Shown: piece by piece, positions 17,416-25,851 of the stretch
How positions within the stretch are numbered: the first letter of the stretch is position 1
Layout: each line of letters opens with the position of its first letter
The notes under the pieces: generated by a model
What the model saw: only the letters and a program-made list of their open reading frames with translations
Databases searched by the model: none
What the model was told of the DNA's origin: nothing
Position numbers and translations under genes: made by a program
Assembly (NCBI GenBank): GCA_014238425.1
Contig: JABABD010000040.1
Coordinates: 310,001-374,000 of the forward strand
DNA: 64,000 bases
Reading direction: 5' to 3'
Source of the DNA: Flavobacteriaceae bacterium
GTDB lineage: Bacteria > Bacteroidota > Bacteroidia > Flavobacteriales > Flavobacteriaceae

Positions 17416-17940
17416 ATGAAAGACAACACTCAAATATTAACAATAATAACGTACGCTGTTTTGCTTTCAGCTGTTTCGGTTTTAATAAACGACATCCGAG
17501 AGTTTGATTTGAATCAGTTTCGAGAGTTTACTAATTGGGCAAAAGCGGCTGATAAAAACGACTCTTGGTTTACTTCAGAAAATGCTATTGAATGGAGTTT
17601 TTACGCCATAAGTACCGTGATTTTCTTTTGGCGAGGCTATCTTATCTATGCCTTCTATCATTTCCTGCCAATTTTAAGAGAGATTAAAAAGGGAAACTAT
17701 TTTAGTGACAAGAACATTAAATACTTTAAGAAAATAGGAAACATCTTTATTTGGTATACGATCAATGTTTTGGTCCTGCGGTTTCTTTTGGCATCTATAG
17801 GAGAATCCACTTTCGATTTCTTTGATGAACTAAAGCATGAATTCACATTCCTGATCCCATGCGGATTGGCCTTCTACATACTTGCTGAAGTATTCAAAAA
17901 AGCAAAGCAACATAAAGAAGACAATGAATTAACTATATAA
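17416..17940 (+). CDS. DUF2975 integral membrane protein
   Basis: This 174-residue protein has four predicted membrane helices (from TIITYAVLLSAVSVLI, AISTVIFFWRGYLIYAFY, IFIWYTINVLVLRFLL and FLIPCGLAFYILAEVF). The cytoplasmic loop EIKKGNYFSDKNIKYFKKIGNIFI is typical of DUF2975. This family is regularly encoded beside a small Cro/CI-type regulator, as here: the XRE gene starts two bases after this stop. By analogy the pair may form a membrane protein and repressor module whose signal is unknown. Expression starts from a good TTG-N17-TATATTTG promoter, with the start codon about 12-15 bases from the expected transcription start. Confidence 0.8.
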   Translation: MKDNTQILTIITYAVLLSAVSVLINDIREFDLNQFREFTNWAKAADKNDSWFTSENAIEWSFYAISTVIFFWRGYLIYAFYHFLPILREIKKGNYFSDKNIKYFKKIGNIFIWYTINVLVLRFLLASIGESTFDFFDELKHEFTFLIPCGLAFYILAEVFKKAKQHKEDNELTI

Positions 17941-17942
17941 CT

Positions 17943-18149
17943 ATGCCCATAATCGTTAATCTTGATGTGATGCTCGCCAAACGCAAGATGAAAAGCAAAG
18001 ATCTGGCAGAAATTATTGGTATCACAACCGCCAATCTTTCTATCCTTAAGTCTGGCAAAGCTAAAGCTGTTCGCTTTTCGACACTAGAAGCGATATGCAA
18101 GGCATTAAATTGTCAACCAAGCGATATTTTAGAGTACACCGAAGAATAA
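17943..18149 (+). CDS. Small XRE/Cro-type transcriptional regulator
   Basis: The 68-residue protein is essentially a single helix-turn-helix domain of the Cro/CI (YozG-like) class: LDVMLAKRKMKSKDLAEIIG, then ITTANLSILKSGKAKAVRFSTLEAICKALNCQPSDILEY. It binds DNA as a dimer by family analogy. It follows the DUF2975 gene by two bases and is almost certainly co-transcribed with it. The palindrome in the divergent promoter at 17355-17371 is the obvious candidate for autoregulation, which is inference. Confidence 0.85.
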   Translation: MPIIVNLDVMLAKRKMKSKDLAEIIGITTANLSILKSGKAKAVRFSTLEAICKALNCQPSDILEYTEE

Positions 18150-18170
18150 GATATTGTATCTTTATCTTCT

Positions 18171-19427
18171 ATGTATGCTTTAGTAGATTGCAACAATTTT
18201 TATGCCTCTTGCGAACGGGTTTTCAATCCGAATTTGCGCAATAAGCCTATAGCTATACTTTCAAACAATGATGGTTGTGTGATTTCAAGAAGCGACGAAG
18301 CTAAAGCCGTTGGATTGCCAATGGGTGCTCCAACATTTAAGTATGAAAGTTTCTTTAAAGCAAATGGCATTACCGTATTATCATCTAACTATCCACTCTA
18401 TGGCGATATGAGCAGTCGGGTTATGAAAATCCTTGAGCAATTCACGCCTGATGTCGAAGTATATAGTATTGACGAGGCATTTTTGCAATTCAAAGGGTTT
18501 GACAATTATGATTTTAACGACTACGGAATACAAATACGCCAGCGCATTTTAAAATGGACGGGCTTGCCAACTTGCGTCGGAATCGCGCCAACAAAAGCAC
18601 TAAGTAAAGTAGCTAATAAAATTGCTCGAAAATTTCCTAAAAAAACCAAAGGTATATACGTCATTGACTCAGAAAAGTCGCGATTAAAAGCTCTTAAATG
18701 GACCAAAATCGAAAATGTTTGGGGCATTGGTTATGGGCTCCAAAAGCGTCTAAAAGCAAAAGGATGCAAAACCGCTTATGATTTTACACAACTACCTGAT
18801 GAATGGGTTCGAAAAACAATGTCAATTACAGCATGGAAACTCAAAAAAGATCTTGAGGGCATTCCAAAAATAGAATTGGACCAACCCATGACCAAACGAG
18901 CCATTGCCACTACTCGTAGTTTTGAATATACTTATTCAGATATCCAGAACATTAAAGAACGTATTTCTACTTTTGCTACAAGTTGTGCAGAAAAACTACG
19001 CAAACAAGGCTCTAGTTGTCACATGATCATGGTTATCTTGAGCAGCGATCGACATAAAAAAGATGCAGAACAGCATCGTGCCAAAGCCATGGTAAGTTTG
19101 CCCTATCCAACAGATTCTTCTTTAGAAATAAGTAGCAAAGCAATCAATGCTGTAGAAACCATCTACAAGAAAGGCATAAAATACAAACGTGCTGGCGTGA
19201 TTGTGATGGGATTAGTACCAACATATAATCATCAGTTAGATTTCTTCCAAAAAGAAAACCCGAAACATAAACCTTTGATGTCTGCTATTGACGGGTTGAA
19301 CAAAAAATACAAAGATTATAAGATCAAGCTAGGCAATCAAGATCTAGAACGTACCTGGAAAATGCGTCAAGAGCGCTTATCTCCAAAATATACAACGAAT
19401 ATTAACGATGTTATTAAAGTAAAGTAA
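18171..19427 (+). CDS. umuC: Y-family DNA polymerase V catalytic subunit UmuC
   Basis: A 418-residue translesion polymerase. The catalytic carboxylates fall at the same positions as in E. coli UmuC: Asp6 in ALVDCNNFYASCE, and Asp101/Glu102 in YSIDEAFLQF. The finger segment (SNNDGCVISRSDEAK), thumb helix-hairpin region (NVWGIGYGLQKRL), little finger and the C-terminal DUF4113-like tail are present. It begins 21 bases after the XRE gene and overlaps umuD by one base (TAATG). The order umuC-umuD is opposite to that in E. coli. A near-consensus TATCTTTA precedes it, but read-through from the DUF2975 promoter is possible. Confidence 0.92.
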   Translation: MYALVDCNNFYASCERVFNPNLRNKPIAILSNNDGCVISRSDEAKAVGLPMGAPTFKYESFFKANGITVLSSNYPLYGDMSSRVMKILEQFTPDVEVYSIDEAFLQFKGFDNYDFNDYGIQIRQRILKWTGLPTCVGIAPTKALSKVANKIARKFPKKTKGIYVIDSEKSRLKALKWTKIENVWGIGYGLQKRLKAKGCKTAYDFTQLPDEWVRKTMSITAWKLKKDLEGIPKIELDQPMTKRAIATTRSFEYTYSDIQNIKERISTFATSCAEKLRKQGSSCHMIMVILSSDRHKKDAEQHRAKAMVSLPYPTDSSLEISSKAINAVETIYKKGIKYKRAGVIVMGLVPTYNHQLDFFQKENPKHKPLMSAIDGLNKKYKDYKIKLGNQDLERTWKMRQERLSPKYTTNINDVIKVK

Positions 19428-19822
19428 TGAATGAAACGTCTGGAATCATATTTTTTGATAGTGGAATATCCGCTGGCTTTCCATCACCAGCAGACGATTT
19501 CAAGGAAGAACGCCTATCGTTGGATGACGAGCTAATAAAAAACAAGGAAGCTACTTTTTTTGCACGAGTAAGCGGCCAATCAATGACGGGTGCCGGGTTA
19601 GATGATAATGATTTACTGATCATAGACCGAAGCCTTGAGCCTGAAAACAATAAAATTGCCGTTTGCTTTATCGATGGTGAATTCACGGTAAAACGATTGA
19701 AAGTAGAAAACGACTGTATTTGGCTATTACCAGAAAATCCAGATTATAAGCCCATAAAAGTCACAGAAGAAAACGAATTAGTGATTTGGGGAATTGTAAC
19801 CAACGTCATAAAAAAGATGTAA
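19427..19822 (+). CDS. umuD: UmuD, self-cleaving accessory subunit of DNA polymerase V
   Basis: The 131-residue S24 peptidase matches E. coli UmuD with a constant offset of eight residues: nucleophile Ser52 (SGQSMTGAG), base Lys89 (FTVKRLK) and cleavage site Ala16-Gly17 (ISAGFPSP). All parts needed for RecA-stimulated autocleavage to UmuD' are present. The start codon overlaps the umuC stop by one base, indicating translational coupling. No LexA-like DNA-binding domain is present, so it is not a LexA repressor. The next gene starts five bases after its stop. Confidence 0.9.
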   Translation: MNETSGIIFFDSGISAGFPSPADDFKEERLSLDDELIKNKEATFFARVSGQSMTGAGLDDNDLLIIDRSLEPENNKIAVCFIDGEFTVKRLKVENDCIWLLPENPDYKPIKVTEENELVIWGIVTNVIKKM

Positions 19823-19827
19823 TTTAT

Positions 19828-20880
19828 ATGAACTTTGACAACCCTATACTGTTCTTTATCTGTTCCATTGGTGTTTTCAATGGGTTTATAGCCAGCTTTT
19901 ATTTCTTGTTTTTCAGTAGACAAAAAAGAGTGCAAAACCTATTATTTGGGCTACTCTTACTTTTTCTTAGCATTAGGATAGGAAAATCTGTGTATGTCAT
20001 TTTTACGGAACCCGCTAATCGCAATTTGTTTATTTTACAAATTGGATTATCGGCTTGCTTTTTAATTGGTGTTTCTCTGTTCTATTATTTAAAATCCTCT
20101 GTAGAAAACTCTAAAAGCATACCTCTATCATGGAAGCTCCATATTCTCATTTTATTGATGATTATTGTTGTAGTAGGTATAATCAAGCCTTATGAGATAA
20201 ATAGGGGGTTTTGGGTTACATATGTCGTGCATATTATTTATGCTATTTGGGGAGTCTATGTTTTGCTTTCAGGGTATGTGCTTAAAAATATTTTTAAGAA
20301 GCTTTTTACAAAACACAAAAAACTAACTACTTCGGAGTCTTGGTTAATTTGGGTTTTTATCGGTAACGTACTCATCTATTCTGCATACATAATTGGTTAT
20401 TTTTACTTATACCTTGTTGGAACCATTACATTCTCTGTGGTGTTTTATGGATTACTGATTTTTCTGCTTTTCAAGAACAACAGGGATAGTGTGTTTCAGG
20501 ATATTCCTCAAAAATATGGTTCTAAAAAAATAGACGACACAGAAGCTCACTTTTTAATTGAGCAATTAAATAGTTTAATGAAAGACAAAGAACTATACAA
20601 AGACACAAACATTAAATTACAAAGTGTTGCCAAAAACATCCATATTTCTACACACAAACTGTCGCAATTATTAAATGATAATTTAGGCAAAAGCTTCGCG
20701 GCTTTTATCAATGGTTATCGTATTGAAACGGCCAAAAAACTACTCAAAGAAAACAATCAATTTACTTTAGAAGCCATTGGTTTCGAAGCTGGATTTACTT
20801 CAAAGTCTAGTTTTTATGCGACTTTTAAAAAAGTAGTTGGACAAACACCTGCAGAATTTAAAAAGCAATATTTAAAATAG
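19828..20880 (+). CDS. Membrane-anchored AraC-family transcriptional regulator
   Basis: The start is set at ATG 19828 (MNFDNPILFFICSIGVFNG); an earlier in-frame ATG lies inside umuD. The 350-residue protein has about seven hydrophobic helices over its first ~220 residues. It ends in a ~100-residue AraC DNA-binding domain with both helix-turn-helix units (NIHISTHKLSQLLNDN and GFEAGFTSKSSFYATFKK, then GQTPAEFKKQYL). This is the Bacteroidota type of membrane-sensing AraC regulator. It lies five bases after umuD, and a perfect palindrome just downstream (20956-20972) in front of the NTF2-like gene could be its target. The signal is unknown. Confidence 0.82.
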   Translation: MNFDNPILFFICSIGVFNGFIASFYFLFFSRQKRVQNLLFGLLLLFLSIRIGKSVYVIFTEPANRNLFILQIGLSACFLIGVSLFYYLKSSVENSKSIPLSWKLHILILLMIIVVVGIIKPYEINRGFWVTYVVHIIYAIWGVYVLLSGYVLKNIFKKLFTKHKKLTTSESWLIWVFIGNVLIYSAYIIGYFYLYLVGTITFSVVFYGLLIFLLFKNNRDSVFQDIPQKYGSKKIDDTEAHFLIEQLNSLMKDKELYKDTNIKLQSVAKNIHISTHKLSQLLNDNLGKSFAAFINGYRIETAKKLLKENNQFTLEAIGFEAGFTSKSSFYATFKKVVGQTPAEFKKQYLK

Positions 20881-20955
20881 TAGCACTCCAAAATTATAAA
20901 TCTGGACGCCTAAATTATAACTCATCATCTTATCCTTATAACATTTTAAGAGGTT

Positions 20956-20972
20956 TGTTTAAACTTTAAACA
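20956..20972. promoter_or_regulatory. 8-bp palindrome upstream of the NTF2-like gene
   Basis: TGTTTAAA-C-TTTAAACA is a perfect inverted repeat with a one-base centre ending eight bases before the ATG at 20981. Position and symmetry fit an operator overlapping the translation start region. The adjacent AraC regulator is a candidate binder, although AraC proteins more often use direct repeats. Confidence 0.4.
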
Positions 20973-20980
20973 CTTTTAAA

Positions 20981-21418
20981 ATGAAACTGTATTTTCTTGT
21001 ATTTACAACCCTATGTTTTACACAATTCTCAAATGCACAATCCGAACATTCCTTAATTGAAAAAACACTTCAAAACTATATGGAAGGTAGTTCTTACAAC
21101 AAATTAGACCTATTAGAGAGTGCTTTTGTTGAGAATGCCACCTTATACCTCACTAATAGAGACGGGCTTTTTAAATTATATACACCTAAAGAATATTCAG
21201 GTTTTTTTAAGAATGCAGAATATGGAACATTTAATGGGCGCTATGCTAAAACATTAGCAATAGAAGTTGTTAAAGACATCGCCACTGCTAAGGTTGAAAT
21301 TTCAGGACCGGCTAGAGAATGGGTTTATATCGATTTATTCTTACTTAAGAAATTAGATAATGGTTGGAAAATAATAAGTAAAACAGCAACAAGAATTGAC
21401 GAAGCTAAAAAGAACTAA
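20981..21418 (+). CDS. Exported NTF2-like (putative lumazine-binding) protein
   Basis: The 145-residue protein has a signal peptide ending at SNAQ. The domain after it (SLIEKTLQNYMEGSSYNKLDLLESAFVENATLYL ... DNGWKIISKTATRI) has the cone-shaped SnoaL/NTF2 fold of the 'putative lumazine-binding' family common in Bacteroidota. No catalytic residues can be assigned. Its stop is two bases before the GTG start of the DUF5916 gene, so the two are translated from one mRNA and both products are exported. Function is unknown. Confidence 0.72.
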   Translation: MKLYFLVFTTLCFTQFSNAQSEHSLIEKTLQNYMEGSSYNKLDLLESAFVENATLYLTNRDGLFKLYTPKEYSGFFKNAEYGTFNGRYAKTLAIEVVKDIATAKVEISGPAREWVYIDLFLLKKLDNGWKIISKTATRIDEAKKN

Positions 21419-21419
21419 C

Positions 21420-23579
21420 GTGAAGCGATTATTCATTTTTGTTATACTATTTTCTGGACTCAATATATATGCTCAAGAGCCAACCATTAATTATATTGAC
21501 ACTAAGATTGAAATTGATGGTGAATTGAATGAGTCTGTATGGAATGATTTAAACGAGCATACAGGATTTTACAACTATCTACCCACAGATGTTGGTTTAG
21601 CAGAGAACCAAACTCAAGTAAAGCTATTTCATAATGGTGAATATTTATATGTAAGCGCCATCTATAATGACACAACCTCAAGAACTCAAGTGAGTACTTT
21701 AAAAAGGGATGTCTCTATTGTTTTCAGTGATGCCTTTATTATGGTTTTAGATACTCAAAACCAAGAACAAAATGGTTATTTATTTGCCGTAAATTCATTA
21801 GGTAATTTAACTGATGGTTTGGTTGGAAGAAGTGGTGGCGGTTATAATTTAAATTTTAGCTGGAATGCAATATGGCAAGCTGAGACAAAGTTAAATGGAA
21901 ACAAAAAGCAGTACGAAATAGCAATCCCTTTAAAGGCCCTGAATTTCAATAAAGATAATGCGGTTTTTGGTGTTCAATTTTATGTAAGAGATATTAAGAA
22001 CAATTCATGGACAATACTTACCAATGTAAAACGAAATTATGCCAATCTCGATTTACGATTCAATAAGAAATTTAATGTTGAAAACCTGCCAAATAAAGCA
22101 GTCTCTCGATTTACAATAACACCATCAGTTACCACTAACTATCAAAACAATATTATCGAAGAGGTTAATGAAACAACTGTTAAACCGAGTCTAGATGTAC
22201 AGTACAACGTAACATCGTCCTTAAAACTCGATGCTACTATAAATCCTGATTTTTCGCAGATCGATGTCGATCAACAAGTAACAAATCTAACGCGATTTTC
22301 AGTGTTCTTCCCAGAGCGCAGGAATTTCTTTTTAGAAAATGCAGATTTGTTTTCCAACTTAGGCGTGCAAGGTGTCAATCCATTTTATTCAAGACGAATA
22401 GGTGCCAGTAGTGATATTCAATTCGGATTAAAACTATCAGGAAACCTAACGTCAAAAACCAGAATTGGTATTTTAAATGTTCAGTCTGAAGAAAATAATG
22501 ATATAGCATCGCAAAACTACGGCGTTTTAGTAGGCGAACAGCAATTATCAAAAAATATAACTACAACAGCTTATTTAATCAATAGACAAGAAACTAATAA
22601 GTTTAGATTCATTGATGATTACAATCGCGTGACAGGACTGAATCTCAACTATAAATCCAATAATAACAAATGGCTAGGATTGGTCAATTTTGGAAAGAGT
22701 TTTAACAATGGTGTTTCCTCAGATAATAATTTTTATCACTTGGGAATTTGGTATAATAAAAGAGGATTTGAATGGAGTGCAGCCATAAAGAATATTGATA
22801 AAAACTACATTACAGATTTAGGATTTACACCTAGATTAAGTAATTACGATGCTATTAACGAGATTGTGGTAAGAGAAGGCTATACCGAAGCATCCGGAAG
22901 GGTTGAATATCAAAAATTTTATGAAAATTCTAAAAACTTGAATTCTTTTAGAATACTCAACTATCGTAACAACACTTATTTCGGTGAAAAAGGAACGTTA
23001 AACCAATCCTCGCATTTCTTGAATTCAGCATTGTTCTTCAAAAATCTATCAGCCGTCTATTATGTTTACACCCACGATTTCGTAAACCTAAAATATGGAT
23101 TCGATCCGCTAGGAAATGGAAATGTATTATTACCAGACAAATACAATTATGGGGCTTTAAAAATAGGATACAATTCCGCTAACAATCAAAAGTTCAGGTA
23201 TCGTTTTAATTTGCAGAAAGGAAGTTACTACAGCGGAAAGCGAACTGCTGGAGGTGTTTATTTAAACTATCAATTACTACCATTCGCAAACCTAGAAGTT
23301 TCTTACGACGTTAACACCATTGACCTCGATGACTTAGGAAAAGATACGTTTCACTTAACCCGATTTACAGGTCAGGTCTTTTTTAATAATCGATTGAATT
23401 GGACTACCTACGTGCAGTACAATACACAGCGCGACAATTTCAATATCAATAGTCGTTTACAATGGGAATACAAACCGCTTTCTTATGTTTACTTAGTGGT
23501 TTCAGATAATTATAATCAAGACATTTCGCACCAAAATTGGGGAATCGCCTTTAAAATGAATTATCGATTGGATTTTTAA
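21420..23579 (+). CDS. CBM9-like/DUF5916 outer-membrane protein
   Basis: The start is taken as GTG at 21420 (MKRLFIFVILFSGLNIYAQ), which gives a clean signal peptide directly after the upstream stop. An in-frame ATG at 21396 adds eight residues ahead of it. Residues ~25-220 resemble the carbohydrate-binding family 9-like fold (IEIDGELNESVWNDL, YLYVSAIYND, YEIAIPLKALNF). The remainder (FFPERRNFFLENADLF, FYSRRIG, repeated aromatic beta strands and terminal Phe) is the DUF5916 beta-barrel type. A C-terminal Phe is usual for outer-membrane barrels. A role in surface polysaccharide or peptide handling is possible but unproven. Confidence 0.78.
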   Translation: MKRLFIFVILFSGLNIYAQEPTINYIDTKIEIDGELNESVWNDLNEHTGFYNYLPTDVGLAENQTQVKLFHNGEYLYVSAIYNDTTSRTQVSTLKRDVSIVFSDAFIMVLDTQNQEQNGYLFAVNSLGNLTDGLVGRSGGGYNLNFSWNAIWQAETKLNGNKKQYEIAIPLKALNFNKDNAVFGVQFYVRDIKNNSWTILTNVKRNYANLDLRFNKKFNVENLPNKAVSRFTITPSVTTNYQNNIIEEVNETTVKPSLDVQYNVTSSLKLDATINPDFSQIDVDQQVTNLTRFSVFFPERRNFFLENADLFSNLGVQGVNPFYSRRIGASSDIQFGLKLSGNLTSKTRIGILNVQSEENNDIASQNYGVLVGEQQLSKNITTTAYLINRQETNKFRFIDDYNRVTGLNLNYKSNNNKWLGLVNFGKSFNNGVSSDNNFYHLGIWYNKRGFEWSAAIKNIDKNYITDLGFTPRLSNYDAINEIVVREGYTEASGRVEYQKFYENSKNLNSFRILNYRNNTYFGEKGTLNQSSHFLNSALFFKNLSAVYYVYTHDFVNLKYGFDPLGNGNVLLPDKYNYGALKIGYNSANNQKFRYRFNLQKGSYYSGKRTAGGVYLNYQLLPFANLEVSYDVNTIDLDDLGKDTFHLTRFTGQVFFNNRLNWTTYVQYNTQRDNFNINSRLQWEYKPLSYVYLVVSDNYNQDISHQNWGIAFKMNYRLDF

Positions 23580-23649
23580 AAATGCTGCTAAAAAAGATAG
23601 TTGATGCACTACTGTTTTATTAATGTATATTCTCCAAAAGGAGATGTTG

Positions 23650-23922
23650 CTAGTATATAAACCGACGCACATACCAAAAGAAAATTCCAATTAGTAATAC
23701 TAATATTCTTAAAAAAAGAGTTTTCTTGTTTTTATTTTTAACATCGAAATAGCTAAATGCAATAAATAGTATAATCGCCAATATAATTAGAAACATCAGC
23801 AAATACCCTAGTGGTTTCAATGCCATGCCAAATAGGAAATCTGTAGGTAACAAAAATAGTATTACAATAAGCCCAATGATAATAAAATAAACACTGCTGA
23901 ATTTTAAATGTAATTTGCGCAT
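23650..23922 (-). CDS. Small three-helix membrane protein
   Basis: The 90-residue protein consists mainly of three hydrophobic helices (VYFIIIGLIVILFLL, LGYLLMFLIILAIILFIAF, ILVLLIGIFFWYV) separated by short basic loops. I recognise no family. It starts 12 bases after the end of the frameshifted lipoprotein gene on the same strand and is probably co-transcribed with it. Confidence 0.6.
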   Translation of the reverse strand: MRKLHLKFSSVYFIIIGLIVILFLLPTDFLFGMALKPLGYLLMFLIILAIILFIAFSYFDVKNKNKKTLFLRILVLLIGIFFWYVRRFIY

Positions 23923-23934
23923 ATTAATAATTTT

Positions 23935-25547
23935 TTAGTTACAACCTAAATCGCTTTTTGGTCTATTCCCCAGTAATACGTCTTTAACTTTTTGCCAATC
24001 TGGTCTGTTTGTAGAATCAGTTCCTACATTAGCTGCTCCACCATTGTTATTAACGAAATCCTTCATGTTTTCTTGAAATGTATACCATAAGTTATCTGCT
24101 AATATAAACGGATCAGTTTGTATAACATAATCAGCAAAGCCGGAGTGAATTAAGGAATTAAACCTATCGACACCTCTTACAAAAAAATTATATGAACCGT
24201 CAACATTTTGTTCGTACCCAAATTGTCGCGTCCCACTTACTGGGTGATTGCCTGCATAAGGAGCGTTCATAGTCATAAAATACCAATAACTATTTGTGTA
24301 TTCTGTGCAGATAATAACACCATCGTCAGCTGGAATATTAATATAAACAACGGCGCCTAAAGGATTGTTAGAGTTCCATAAATCTGTTTCTGTTTGACAC
24401 ATGGATGGGATTTCGCAATAGGGTTCAAAAGATGAACCACTGCCATCTACAAAGTCATTAATATTACGTCGAAAATAATCCAAAAACTCATCTGCCGTAT
24501 ATTGTTGACCCGTAATTGGGTTATTTGGTAATGTGCTAATTGTAACGGGGAAGTAATCCATATTTACTACAATGCCATTTGCGTCTTCTAACGATTGTAT
24601 TTCGAAATTATTAAAAAACGAACTAGGTAAGTTGTTAACTTTGTTTTGCACACTGGAAGGGGCCTCATGTTGTGCAAGAGTCTGCCAATTCTGAATCTGA
24701 TTGCAATCAATCTCAATCAATTTGAAAGGGTTATCTTCTAACTCATTATTTAAATTAACTTCTATCTCATTTAAACAAGTACCATCAGAACCTTCTAATC
24801 CACTACTGCCAGAATTTGTATCACAGGGTGTTAACGGTAATGCGTTGGAGTTAATATCGCTAGTGCCACCACCATTTGTGTCACCATCAGGGTCGGATAT
24901 GGTTTCATCAGCACCGCCATCGAAACAATAGGTTTGTGTAACTGTTATAACATGATCGCCACCGTCAGGATTATTGTAGCAGGCATCGCCTACAGGGTTT
25001 TCACCACCATCCCAACTACAATACGTGTAAGATACCGTAAAACAGTCAGACCGAAAAAAGGATGACCTTGATGAGGACAGGTCTATATCGCCAGCGTTGA
25101 GCTGTGTAATATTGAAATCTCCAGTAAAGTATGTGTTCACATTGGTCTGGATCCTATTCATGTAATTTTCATCTGGATGATACGTCATGATATAGGCATC
25201 AACAACGTCACTGTCACTTGTTCTTATAACAAGGTTTTCAAAAGTAGAAGAATCGTGTCATCCCTTACAATCTTCAAGGTATACCACGCACCATACTCGT
25301 TTGATATCTGTAATACATCACTTTCTAATACTGTGAAATCATATAAACCCGAATCACTTCTATAATTAACACCTGATTTTGTCACTTTTTGGATAAGGGA
25401 AGGCAATTCTTCGAACATTCGGAAATTTTCTTTTCGTATTGAAGTAGAATTAGTGTTTTCTTCTACTATGTATTCTTGTTTTTCACAACCAACAACCATT
25501 AAAGAAGCAAAAAATACGACTAGTACATGTTTTAAAAATCGTTTCAT
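23935..25547 (-). pseudogene. Lipoprotein gene broken by a one-base frameshift
   Basis: Two frames join to encode one ~537-residue protein. The 5' frame (25547-25224) gives a lipoprotein leader with a VGC lipobox and continues to VRDDTILLLLKTLL-stop. The other frame is open from 25257 and reads FENLVIRTSDSDVVDAYIM into the 417-residue remainder, with no start codon until that Met (25188). Restoring one T in the T4 run at 25243-25240 would give ILLLFENLVIRT. The total of 1613 bases is one short of a multiple of three. The C-terminal part is acidic and Cys-containing (YTYCSWDGGENP, DPDGDTNGGG) and ends in an alpha/beta region rich in aromatics. Function is unknown. Real inactivation and a base-calling error are both possible. 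Confidence 0.75.
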
Positions 25548-25573
25548 TTAGCGAGGGTATTTTATTATAGAAA

Positions 25574-25581
25574 CAAATCTA
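25574..25581 (-). promoter_or_regulatory. TAGATTTG -7 element upstream of the frameshifted lipoprotein
   Basis: The minus strand reads TAGATTTG, an exact TAnnTTTG match, 26 bases upstream of the ATG at 25547. No well-spaced -33 TTG is seen. It implies that the broken gene still has an intact promoter. Confidence 0.45.
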
Positions 25582-25755
25582 TGGCGATATTCCACAAAAT
25601 ATATAAGGTCTTACCATCAAGATCAAAAGGCAAAACCTTTATTGCTTATTGAACTCATTTTACTTTTTTGAATTTCTTTAGCGATTTGAGGAATTGCAAC
25701 AACTGTCATCAAAAAAGCATAATACATGATCAAAAAGTCCTTTTAGAGACATTTA

Positions 25756-25792
25756 ACTGTTGATTGTAGAAATTATTTATTTCTAAAACAGT
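25756..25792. promoter_or_regulatory. Compound inverted repeat upstream of the first FG-GAP gene
   Basis: An inner repeat TAGAAAT-TATTT-ATTTCTA (25767-25785) is nested in an outer ACTGTT (25756-25761) and AACAGT (25787-25792). The element lies about 60 bases before the start of the FG-GAP lipoprotein gene. It could be an operator or an mRNA hairpin. Apart from this and the -7 element at 25574, nothing else is evident in the ~300-base gap 25548-25851. Confidence 0.35.
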
Positions 25793-25851
25793 AAATCACT
25801 ACTTTAAAGACCTAAATTCAACAAGCCTTTGAGCAATACTTGATGCTACAA

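Noticed and set aside
19427-19822. umuD product as a LexA repressor
   Set aside because: At 131 residues it has only the S24 peptidase part and no N-terminal winged helix-turn-helix.
23631-23644. TCTCC-AAAA-GGAGA hairpin as terminator of the DUF5916 gene
   Set aside because: Only a 5-bp stem and no T tract on either strand.
25224-25257. Programmed -1 ribosomal frameshifting joining the two lipoprotein frames
   Set aside because: The overlap contains no X XXY YYZ slippery heptamer that would re-pair in the -1 frame and no strong downstream hairpin; mutation or a base-calling error is simpler.
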